A DNA stretch of 64,000 nt, taken from the NCBI RefSeq assembly GCF_019703835.1, contig NZ_AP023055.1:1736001-1800000 (forward strand), read 5' to 3'. This DNA comes from Thaumasiovibrio subtropicus. GTDB taxonomy: Bacteria > Pseudomonadota > Gammaproteobacteria > Enterobacterales > Vibrionaceae. Both the position numbers and the translations under genes were made by a program. Numbering within the stretch: the stretch's first letter is position 1; every line of letters begins with the position of its first letter. Positions 1-7,455 of the stretch are shown here, one piece after another. The notes beneath the pieces are model-generated. The model searched no databases. It was not told the origin of the DNA and saw only the letters and a list, made by a program, of their open reading frames with translations.

Positions 1-2
1 TC

Positions 3-647
3 GCTTACGAACTCGCTTTAACCCAACTCAGCATGCAGGCGGAATTCAGGCCCGAGAATCAAATAGAAAGATTGAACGGACTGGCCCACACCCTCACGCT
101 TTCTCGTCAATCTGATGACCACGAACAACGCCTCTCACTCCTCGACGATGCCTTTGTTGTTTGTGATGAACTCAACCGACCTCAGCATCATGCTTGCCTT
201 CATGCTGAGATACTGAATTACCTTTCTCTTGCTCAAGACGGAAACTATCACGTGATCGTTGAAGGCATTGATGACCTCATTGAGCAAGTTAGTCACAATA
301 GCACGTCTAAGAAATACCACTTCAACGAAGTCGTCATGTTGAAAATCGACACGCTTTTCGCACTTAATCGCTACTCTGAAGGCATGGATCACTTACAGCA
401 GCACATCGACTGGCTGTTAGGCACGCCTAACCGAGTACAAAGTGAAATGGCCACCTCTTATCTCAAACTAAGCCAAGGTTACCTCGCTCTGAATCAAAAA
501 CAACAAGCCACCACCGCCTATGAACAGGCACAGGCTATCTGTACCCAGACTGCCGATCCCAAAGCTCAGTCTCAATGCAAAGCACGATTAGATGCGCTCT
601 CGCTCAACTCACTCAATGATCCTCGCACGACAGGGGCACAACAATGA
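3..647 (+). CDS. TPR-like helical protein, C-terminal part
   Basis: The reading frame is open to the left window edge, so the gene almost certainly begins outside; an internal ATG at 33 exists but lacks a clear ribosome binding site. The visible part is alpha-helical, and near the C-terminus a segment reading SYLKLSQGYLALNQKQQA followed by AYEQAQAI resembles a tetratricopeptide repeat. No enzymatic motif, signal peptide or membrane segment is visible. The stop overlaps the start of the following lipoprotein gene (ATGA), which implies co-transcription and translational coupling. It may be the helical-repeat part of a larger regulator or enzyme; the function is unknown. Confidence 0.6.
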   Translation, partial: AYELALTQLSMQAEFRPENQIERLNGLAHTLTLSRQSDDHEQRLSLLDDAFVVCDELNRPQHHACLHAEILNYLSLAQDGNYHVIVEGIDDLIEQVSHNSTSKKYHFNEVVMLKIDTLFALNRYSEGMDHLQQHIDWLLGTPNRVQSEMATSYLKLSQGYLALNQKQQATTAYEQAQAICTQTADPKAQSQCKARLDALSLNSLNDPRTTGAQQ

Positions 648-1018
648 AAATACTGGTTATCTTAATGTGTCTCATCGGGCTAAGTGGCTGTGCCAGCATT
701 AACTACGACTACAGCATTGAGGTTGACATGCTCTCTTATCGAGACGATTGCCTGTGTACCTATGTCCTTCAAACTGAAAACGACTTCGGTTATGAGCACA
801 TATCATCAATCGAAAACAGAGTAAGCTTAAACTACACGGTAACAGAGAAGAGAGGGCAACCTTACCTCGACTTCGCTTACGTTGATTACGTTGACGGCGA
901 CTATAAAATCGTCGGTCGCGACGCTGTGCTCGGCGAGTGGGGAGAGCCAATACGACTGACTTTTGTCGACAAAAAGCAAGGTATCTATTTGGCCAAAGTG
1001 ATTATTGAACGGTTTTAA
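644..1018 (+). CDS. small putative lipoprotein
   Basis: A 124-residue protein with a short N-terminal hydrophobic segment ending in a lipobox (LSGCAS, Cys16), so it is predicted to be exported, lipidated and anchored in the envelope. The residue after the cysteine is Ala, which favours outer-membrane sorting under the Lol rule. The mature part is rich in Tyr, Asp and Val, suggesting a small beta-rich domain. I recognise no family. It overlaps the upstream TPR-like gene by four bases and is followed by a strong terminator, so the two form the end of one operon. Confidence 0.65.
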   Translation: MKILVILMCLIGLSGCASINYDYSIEVDMLSYRDDCLCTYVLQTENDFGYEHISSIENRVSLNYTVTEKRGQPYLDFAYVDYVDGDYKIVGRDAVLGEWGEPIRLTFVDKKQGIYLAKVIIERF

Positions 1019-1041
1019 TCTCGCGCTTGCCAACAATAAAC

Positions 1042-1069
1042 AAAGCTAGCCAACCTTGGCTAGCTTTTT
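1042..1069 (+). terminator. rho-independent terminator
   Basis: A perfect 12-bp stem (AAAGCTAGCCAA pairing with TTGGCTAGCTTT) with a two-base gap at its centre is followed by a T-run. It ends the upstream TPR/lipoprotein operon and, being nearly symmetrical, may also serve the converging acetyltransferase gene. Confidence 0.9.
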
Positions 1070-1088
1070 CACGTCAATGCAGACACCG

Positions 1089-1805
1089 CTACACTGAGGC
1101 ATAAAGTTCACTCAAACGGGCGATTTGCTGCCCACCCTCATCAAAGTTGGCCGACGCTAACCATCTCTGCTGCGCAAGTCGATGCGTTGGCCAGTCGCGA
1201 TCCAGTAGCGAATGCCACGCAGTATCTCGATTGCGCCCTTTATAGACAATCGCTTGGCGAAAAGTCCCTTCATGTTCAAACCCTAGACGTTCAGCAGCAT
1301 TGCGTGAAGGGTGATTCAAGCTGTCACACTTCCACTCGCAGCGGCGATATTTCAACTCATCGAACAGGTAAGACAACACTAAGTGATACGCTTCCGTGCT
1401 TTGGCGTGTGCGTTGTAACTGAGGGGAAAAAATCACGTAGCCAATTTCTGCCACGCCATGGCGAGTGTCAATGCGCAGCAGCGATAATACCCCCAACGCT
1501 TTACCCGTTCGCTTATCTACCACAGTGAAAAAGTAAGGGTCATTCATCTGTGCCACCTCTTGCAACCACTGCTGAAACGCGACACGCTCATTAAATGGGC
1601 CGACAGAAAGATAAGTCCACATCCTGAGATCGGTATCGATCGCATAAGCGGCATACAGGTCATCACCATGCGCAGCGGGATCAATCCGCTCAAGTCGAAC
1701 ATAGTCACCTTCTAACAACATCGCGTTAGGCACAGAAACGGCTTGCCAACGGGGCATGGCGATCCCAATTGGTTGATCTAAATGGTTGGAAACACACTCG
1801 CTCAT
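1089..1805 (-). CDS. GNAT family N-acetyltransferase (RimJ/RimL-like)
   Basis: A 238-residue cytosolic protein of the RimJ/RimL type, which transfers acetyl from acetyl-CoA to an amino group. The acetyl-CoA fold is seen in the segments FFTVVDKRTGKALGVLSLL, AEIGYVIFSP and the C-terminal CDSLNHPSRNAAERLGFEHEG, where the last asparagine and the RLGFE strand are typical of this family. The conserved Q/R-x-x-G/A loop is represented by LQRTRQSTEA. Start: ATG at 1805 preceded by AAGGAG. It is divergent from a MocR regulator, which may control it. The substrate is not predictable; proteins of this type include ribosomal-protein acetylases and antibiotic-inactivating enzymes. Confidence 0.85.
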   Translation of the reverse strand: MSECVSNHLDQPIGIAMPRWQAVSVPNAMLLEGDYVRLERIDPAAHGDDLYAAYAIDTDLRMWTYLSVGPFNERVAFQQWLQEVAQMNDPYFFTVVDKRTGKALGVLSLLRIDTRHGVAEIGYVIFSPQLQRTRQSTEAYHLVLSYLFDELKYRRCEWKCDSLNHPSRNAAERLGFEHEGTFRQAIVYKGRNRDTAWHSLLDRDWPTHRLAQQRWLASANFDEGGQQIARLSELYASV

Positions 1806-1955
1806 CAAAGACTCCTTTTATCAACTAACTTGCTGCAACTACACCCGTAAAACAGTGGTGGATAACAACAGAAAACACCCCTATCTTGCCGCCGCATTGG
1901 CATGGTGATAATGTCCAGTTATTGAGTATTTGACCAGTCCAATTTAAGGAAGTGC
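1806..1955. promoter_or_regulatory. divergent promoter region, acetyltransferase / MocR
   Basis: About 150 bases separate two divergent starts. Near the MocR gene the pentamer CCAGT occurs twice about 21 bases apart on the same strand (around 1914 and 1937), compatible with the direct repeats that MocR proteins often bind. This is a suggestion from spacing only. Confidence 0.35.
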
Positions 1956-3371
1956 ATGGCCGTTCTCCACTTTCACATTGACAAAACCGCTTCCGCGCCA
2001 CTGTTTGAGCAGCTTTGCCATCAAATTCGCCATTTTGCGCATCAATCACTGACGCAAGAGGTGTCGCGTGGCGCAATGGCGCCTTTCCGCCTCCCCTCCA
2101 CTCGAGCACTGTCCTTACAGCTCGGAATTTCTCGTGCGACCGTGGTTCAAGCCTATGACCAGCTCACCGCTGAGGGCTACATTGAGAGTAAGCAAGGTTC
2201 AGGCTGCTATCTCTGCCCGGTAAGTCACAGTGAACTCAATCCTCCCTCCTCCCCTCTCGCCTCATCACATGCTGCGACTCCAAAGCCTCATGCAGCGCAG
2301 GCGAAGCCACTGTTAGTACCGGGGAAAGCCGATATGTCGCTGTTTCCTCATCGACAATGGGCTGCTAGTGTTGCCCATGTTTGTCGCTATCAACCCCAAC
2401 AGCTCACGCTTTGCGATGATCTCTTTGGTCAATGGGATTTACGGCAAGAAATTGCAAACTACGTAAAATATTGGCGAGGTATCGATGCAACGCCTGAGCA
2501 AATCCTCATCACAGCGGGTTCAACAGCGGGTATCGCGCTCTGTTTTCGAACGCTTGCTAAACCAAAGATACAAGTGGGTATTGAGTCGCCCTGCTACGCC
2601 GCGATTCACCGGCACGCAGAAGACACACACTTGCACATTGACGACCTCCCTATCGACAATCACGGCGCCCAACTGCCTAACGCAAATACCCGCCTTGCGG
2701 TCATTACGCCGTCGCACCAATACCCTTTAGGCGGCGCTATGCATCCACAGCGACGACAAGCTTTCATTGATTGGGCAAACCACCCAGACCATTGGTTGAT
2801 TGAGGACGACTATGACAGCGAGTTTCGATACGCAGGCCACCCTATCCCAGCCCTTGCGAGCTTAGACCATCATCACAAAACCCTTTACCTTGGCAGCTTT
2901 AGTAAGCTGTTCTCAAATCAATTTCGCTTAGGGTACTTAATCTTACCGCCCACGCTCATTACCCCGTTTCGGCAACAGCTTCAGAGCACCTCTACTAGCG
3001 CTACTGTCATGCCTCAGCAACCATTGGCGCACTTTCTTCGTGAGGGGCATTTATATCGCTATCTCAGGCGCGCAAGACGCCATTATGCTGAGCGGTACCG
3101 ATACCTTGTGCAGTTACTGAAAGAACGCGCATCTCGCTATGGTAAGCCCGCGATTCACCATGCTGGAATGAGCCTTGTTTTCCATCTCAACCCTGACATT
3201 CCAGACAAACAGGTCGCCGAAAGGCTATCCCGGCATGCGGTCAATCCGATTCCTTTGTCACGCTTTCCTTCAAATGATGGCGAATACAACGGGCTGCTGC
3301 TTGGCTTTACGCACTATTCATTTGACGAGATTGAAAAGGGGATAGAGCGACTTATAGCAGAATTAAGTTAA
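1956..3371 (+). CDS. MocR/PdxR-type GntR family regulator with aminotransferase-like domain
   Basis: A 471-residue fusion regulator. Residues about 10-80 form a GntR-type winged helix (RLPSTRALSLQLGISRATV, then EGYIESKQGSGCYL). Residues about 120-470 are a fold-type I aminotransferase domain; the likely PLP-binding lysine lies in LGSFSKLFSNQFRLGYL and the cofactor-contacting Asp/Tyr in IEDDYDSEFRY. MocR proteins sense PLP or an amino-acid adduct and regulate vitamin B6, amino-acid or adjacent genes. The ATG at 1956 follows AAGGA. It is divergent from a GNAT acetyltransferase, its probable target. No PLP-synthesis gene lies next to it, so calling it PdxR is not justified. Confidence 0.88.
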   Translation: MAVLHFHIDKTASAPLFEQLCHQIRHFAHQSLTQEVSRGAMAPFRLPSTRALSLQLGISRATVVQAYDQLTAEGYIESKQGSGCYLCPVSHSELNPPSSPLASSHAATPKPHAAQAKPLLVPGKADMSLFPHRQWAASVAHVCRYQPQQLTLCDDLFGQWDLRQEIANYVKYWRGIDATPEQILITAGSTAGIALCFRTLAKPKIQVGIESPCYAAIHRHAEDTHLHIDDLPIDNHGAQLPNANTRLAVITPSHQYPLGGAMHPQRRQAFIDWANHPDHWLIEDDYDSEFRYAGHPIPALASLDHHHKTLYLGSFSKLFSNQFRLGYLILPPTLITPFRQQLQSTSTSATVMPQQPLAHFLREGHLYRYLRRARRHYAERYRYLVQLLKERASRYGKPAIHHAGMSLVFHLNPDIPDKQVAERLSRHAVNPIPLSRFPSNDGEYNGLLLGFTHYSFDEIEKGIERLIAELS

Positions 3372-3444
3372 GCACCAAGCATGAGAAGATATGCTAATCT
3401 TTTACTTATTGTTATAACATAACACTTGTTTTAGAGGCGTGATG

Positions 3445-4148
3445 ATGAGCGACACGATAACCACTGTCATGACAGAAGAAGAAATCCTATCAGCCCCAGA
3501 GTCAGATTACATGAACGAAGCGCAACAGCGTTTTTTCAAACAACGACTTTTAGATCTTTATGAGGCGACCTGCGATCATATCCAGCACGCAAAAGAAGAG
3601 ATGGAAGCGCCGATGGGATTCAGCGATGAGCTGGATCGCGCCTCCAGCGAGGAACAATCCATGATAGCGCTGCGTATCATCGACAGAGAGCAGAAGCTCC
3701 TCCCCAAGATCCAGCAATCTCTTACTCGCTTATACTCAAGCCACCTCAAGATGCTTGTTCAGCGAGAGTTTCTAGGCTTGTCAACAAGACACTGTTTTGA
3801 AGATCTAGTGGACTAAATCAAAAAACAGTAACGACGGTGGCGAGCCTAGAAAACTCGCCCTTCGGGAAGCGACTAGCGCCCCGATTTCTGCGTTAAAGGT
3901 GTTTGAAAGGGGAAAGCCATTCCTTCACACCTTTGCCTTGAACTCGACGCGCTAGGCCGCTTCTGAATCCTGCATCTTGAGGCGGTTTGAGTATACGTCA
4001 GGGAGACTACGGCTATTGTTTGGAGTCTGGTGAGCCCATTGGTGTTCGTCGACTCTTGGCTAGACCGACAGCGGAATACTGTGCCGAAGTGAAAGCGCAA
4101 AAAGAAACCAAAGAGCATCAGTTCAAAAAGCCAACACGCGATGCCTAA
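3445..4148 (+). pseudogene. dksA-like gene split by a MITE (DksA2 type)
   Basis: The 5' part (3445-3732) encodes the DksA N-terminal region: YMNEAQQRFFKQRLLD, then a coiled-coil tip SDELDRAS matching the DxxDxA tip that reaches into the RNA polymerase secondary channel, then DREQKLLPKIQQSLTRL. The 3' part (3996-4148) encodes RQGDYGYCLESGEPIG and RRLLARPTAEYCAEVK. Removing 3733-3993 plus one TA duplicate restores one frame of about 146 codons, the usual DksA size. Only two of the four zinc-ligand cysteines remain (C..S and C..V), as in zinc-independent DksA2 paralogues. As it stands translation stops at 3816 inside the element, leaving an N-terminal fragment with a short foreign tail. The start is taken as the ATG at 3445, seven bases after GAGG; ATG 3442 is an alternative. 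Confidence 0.88.
3733..3993 (+). mobile_element. 261-bp MITE-like element, intact copy 1
   Basis: A 261-bp non-coding element with about 22-bp terminal inverted repeats; the left end starts TACTCAAGCCACCT and the right end is its imperfect complement. It is flanked by a TA dinucleotide on each side (3731-3732 and 3994-3995), the target duplication typical of Tc1/mariner/IS630-type transposition. The same 261-bp length recurs at 29591-29851 with high identity. It has no transposase and would have to be mobilised in trans. It interrupts a dksA-like gene. Confidence 0.88.
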
Positions 4149-4170
4149 TCAAAACGGGGCATTGTTGCCT

Positions 4171-5718
4171 TCAATGCGCGCGAGGCAACTCAACCATTAA
4201 CGGCAAGGAAACAATGAAGCCACAACCGCCACTGGGGGGACAATAGTGGCGGATTTCACCTCGCATCCCTTGTGTAATCAGATTAAACACTAAGTTAAGC
4301 CCTAATCCTTTAGAGCCGCGATCACGTGTCGAGGTGACAAAGGCATCAAACATCTTGCCTTCAATATCCTCAGCGACGCCTCGACCGTTATCTTCAAACT
4401 TAATTTTTAGCTCTACGGCGGTGACGGTCGCTTGAATGGAAATACGGTCTTCAACCTGATTATCAAAGCCATGTTCAAGCGCGTTCAATACCAAGTCTTC
4501 GACCACTTGTCCCATTTGCCACGTGTTGAAACTCGCCCGAGCATCTTCCGGGTAAACATCGATAGAAACCTTGGCGCTATACAGCCCCTCGAAGCGCTCA
4601 AACGCCACTTTGACAGCTTGTCCCAGCCAAATACCAACTTGGACTTCTTCACTCCAATCTCTCTGATTTTCATTCACAGAGAGACGCTTAAACTCCGCCA
4701 CTAAGTCAGCCATCTTAATGATATTGAGATCAATGATCTGATAAGACTCCAGACCAAGATGAATACTCTCTACCAGCTTAGATCGTGACAACTGGCCTGA
4801 ATCTAACGCACGTTGCAAATCTTGGAAGATATCTGGCTGCAGACTGGCTGCCGTTTTTATGTTGCCGAGCGGTGTATTTAGCTCATGCGCCATGCCCATA
4901 ACGAGGTTTGCCATCGCACTCTGCTTTTCCGCCTCAATTAACTGGCTTTGCGTATGTTGCAAGTTGTCCAATGTGTCTTGCAGGCGATTCGTTTTCTCGT
5001 GCAACAACGCTGTTCGCTCCAACACTTTCTGCTCTAACTGCACATTCACTTTTTTTAGCTCTTCTTGCGCACTCGACAGCATAAACGTGCGCGCCAAAAT
5101 GCGATTTTCGAGTTCATCATTGAGCTCTTTGATCGCTTCTTCCGCATGCAGACGCTTAATGAACTCTCCCAGCAAAGAGCCAAACAACCGTAATGTGTGA
5201 CTTTGATAGGTCTGAAACGGCTTATGATTGAGTAAATTGTCACACGCTATCCAGCCGATCACCTCTTCGTCATCCCAAATCGCCAGTGCGGCATTCCACC
5301 CGTATCCTACAGTGCTGATTTCACCCGCCTCTTCACTGAACTCATACAACTCTTTATCATGCCAAACACACACTTTGCCTTTCGTGGACATCTCACGAAT
5401 CACTTCTTGAATATCATCCAGCATGGGGGCGGCAAAATCCGCTTCAGAACGCACGTTACCGACTTCATCGGTACCCCACGTCCCTATCATCCAGTCTCGT
5501 TCTTTGTCGATCATCAAAATGCCCATACGGTCAATTTCTAGGTGATTGAGGCAGGCGGTCACGGCAAGGCGATATAAGTCATCTAACGACTGTGCTCTGG
5601 AGAGTTCGATGGAGATCTCGTGAAGCAAAAAGAGCTGTTTATAGAAGCTTGCCGCATGCTCACTATCCGCAGCGAGCTCCGCTGAGGCGTCATCTGAGTA
5701 AGTAACAAGTCGGCTCAT
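4171..5718 (-). CDS. GAF-domain sensor histidine kinase
   Basis: A 515-residue cytosolic kinase with no membrane segment. A GAF-like sensor domain occupies about residues 30-190 (NHLEIDRMGILMIDKERDWM, DDEEVIGWIACDN), followed by a coiled coil of about 90 residues. The phosphoacceptor box MAHELNTPLGNIK puts the His near residue 277. The ATPase has the N-box LVLNALEHGFD, G1 DNGRGV and G2 GSKGLGLNLV. It lacks a receiver domain and no response regulator is adjacent, so its partner is elsewhere. The ATG at 5718 is preceded by GGAG; the frame continues upstream into a repeat remnant, which I judge not to be coding. Similar kinases occur in stress and biofilm signalling, but the signal here is unknown. 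Confidence 0.87.
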   Translation of the reverse strand: MSRLVTYSDDASAELAADSEHAASFYKQLFLLHEISIELSRAQSLDDLYRLAVTACLNHLEIDRMGILMIDKERDWMIGTWGTDEVGNVRSEADFAAPMLDDIQEVIREMSTKGKVCVWHDKELYEFSEEAGEISTVGYGWNAALAIWDDEEVIGWIACDNLLNHKPFQTYQSHTLRLFGSLLGEFIKRLHAEEAIKELNDELENRILARTFMLSSAQEELKKVNVQLEQKVLERTALLHEKTNRLQDTLDNLQHTQSQLIEAEKQSAMANLVMGMAHELNTPLGNIKTAASLQPDIFQDLQRALDSGQLSRSKLVESIHLGLESYQIIDLNIIKMADLVAEFKRLSVNENQRDWSEEVQVGIWLGQAVKVAFERFEGLYSAKVSIDVYPEDARASFNTWQMGQVVEDLVLNALEHGFDNQVEDRISIQATVTAVELKIKFEDNGRGVAEDIEGKMFDAFVTSTRDRGSKGLGLNLVFNLITQGMRGEIRHYCPPSGGCGFIVSLPLMVELPRAH

Positions 5719-5818
5719 TTTTACTCCGCGAAACCGTGAATTGTCATTAAAAGTGTAGATGAATAATAAGGATAGGTGGGTTCTGCCTCTCTGTGTGAGA
5801 AAAACCATCCAATACACG

Positions 5819-5893
5819 GAAGCCACCTCAAGATGCGGGATTCAGAAACGGGCTAGCGCGTCGAGTTCAAGGTAAAGGTGTGAAGGAATGGCT
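5819..5893 (-). repeat. truncated remnant of the 261-bp MITE (right end)
   Basis: About 75 bases match the reverse complement of the right end of the intact elements (AGCCACCTCAAGATGC onward to GGAATGGCT). The outermost TACTC of the inverted repeat and the rest of the element are missing. It lies just upstream of the sensor-kinase gene, in its promoter region. Confidence 0.8.
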
Positions 5894-5962
5894 CAGCTCT
5901 ATTCAGAGCCGAGCTGTAAAACACGACATGTTCATACCATAAGATTTATAGAGCAGTCGCGA

Positions 5963-7245
5963 TTAAAAGTCCCACTGCAAGTATAAGGTATTGTAATCAC
6001 TCCCCCCTTTAATCCTTCCGAACGCTGAAGACTGTGTAAAAATACCAGAGCGATGATGAACACTGTAACCAAGCCATAAATTTCTTAGGGTTTTATTCCC
6101 AATTAGATCACCAACATTCACATCAACAGAAAGATCAAGATAGTTCATGAATCTGCTTGGGTAGTAACCATTATTCATAACCCCCTTGTGCTCTATATAA
6201 CTGATTTTTTCACTATAAGAGACACCTTCGGCAAAACCGAGTCGCCATCGCGTAGGCCATTTAAATGTGTAGTAAGCTTTTATCGCCAATACATATTCGC
6301 TGAAACTACTCTGTACATTTGACTTATGATGATGCACATAACCTGTGGTTAAATAAAAATCGATAGGCATTCCGAATAAACTATCCGCTATAGGGTGACC
6401 ATAGAAAAGCGAACTCATTTTGTTTCTATTCGGGTCAGTCTTATTATGAAAACCAAGGATATCCATAAAGCTAGACTCTGTTGCAACACCAGTGGCCATG
6501 CGAATATACGCTTTATTGTCTAGCTGCGAGTGTGTCTTCTGCCCAGGAGAATTAAAAAATGCTACCCCTAAGAACGCATCCCAATCAACACGTTCATTTA
6601 CCGCACCATTTCTATACGTTTTACCATCCAATAGTGTTACACTGCTTTTTCCTACCGCATATAAGTTTTCATATAACTGATATCTGCCTTTAATGCCCGC
6701 GGTATATTGAAATCCAGAACCTATATCTTTATGAAATAGCCCGTAGTAAGCATTATTAAATCGACTACTTTTGGCCTCAATCATTGCGAATGGCTGCGCA
6801 TCCCAGCGACCACCATTTATTTGATACTGTGTCGATAATGCTGAGTAAGTACGACCATCTACATCAGAGAGCAAGCTTAACTTAATATCCATTTCAGGCG
6901 TGTAGTGAAAGGTGATCCCCCCACCAAAATCAAGCTGAGTTGCTTGTATAAGATTCTGATAACGCTTAGGTAAATCAAATAGTCTAGCCTTGGCCTCTAA
7001 TCCAGATGAGAATCTTTCACCTTGGTAAATATAGACACCACCTGAGAGTCCGTCTAAATAGACGTTTTCACCTTGATAAAACAAAAGTGGAATAACATCG
7101 CCAACATGGCCCTCATCGGTGTCATATAAAACATTCGTAGTACGATACCCTATACCAACTCCCCAGCTTTCCTTTTTATATATATCACTATTTTTTGCAA
7201 AAGCGGTGGAAGAGATTAATAAAAAATTGCAATAAGAACTTTCAT
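5963..7245 (-). CDS. MipA/OmpV-family outer-membrane protein, apparent frameshift in signal peptide
   Basis: About 430 residues of beta-barrel-like sequence ending in an aromatic residue (YLQWDF), as in outer-membrane proteins. N-terminal features (WGVGIGYRTTNVLYDTD, VIPLLFYQGENVYLDGL, GLEAKARLF) fit the MipA/OmpV family, which includes murein-hydrolase scaffolds and channel-like proteins. The ATG at 7245 reads MKVLIAIFY and then stops at 7216. One extra T in the six-base tract at 7221-7226 would give a perfect signal peptide ending LISSTAFA before KNSD. The only uninterrupted frame starts at a GTG at 7255 and replaces the signal n-region with MSRNESSYCN, which would spoil export. It is therefore a recent null allele, a phase-variable switch or a sequencing error. 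Confidence 0.75.
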
Positions 7246-7408
7246 TTCTGCTCACTAATAAATATGTATCTCGTTGATAAGAAGCAGTCCCTTCTCTTAG
7301 TACATATACTCCATTACATTAATGGTAATACTCCAAGCCATTATTAAAGCGTATTAATGATAAGTCATCGAAGGAGTAAGGCGAATGGATATCAGATATT
7401 CATTTATG

Positions 7409-7436
7409 AAAAGCCTGAGTCACTGCTCAGGCTTTT
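7409..7436 (-). terminator. terminator of the RND efflux operon
   Basis: The stem AAAAGCCTGAG pairs with CTCAGGCTTTT around a six-base loop, about 20 bases past the stop of the RND pump gene. On the minus strand it is followed by TCATAAATG and on the plus strand by a T-run, so it may work in both directions. It separates the pump operon from the downstream MipA-like gene. Confidence 0.8.
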
Positions 7437-7455
7437 ATTTAAATTTCAGTTAACG

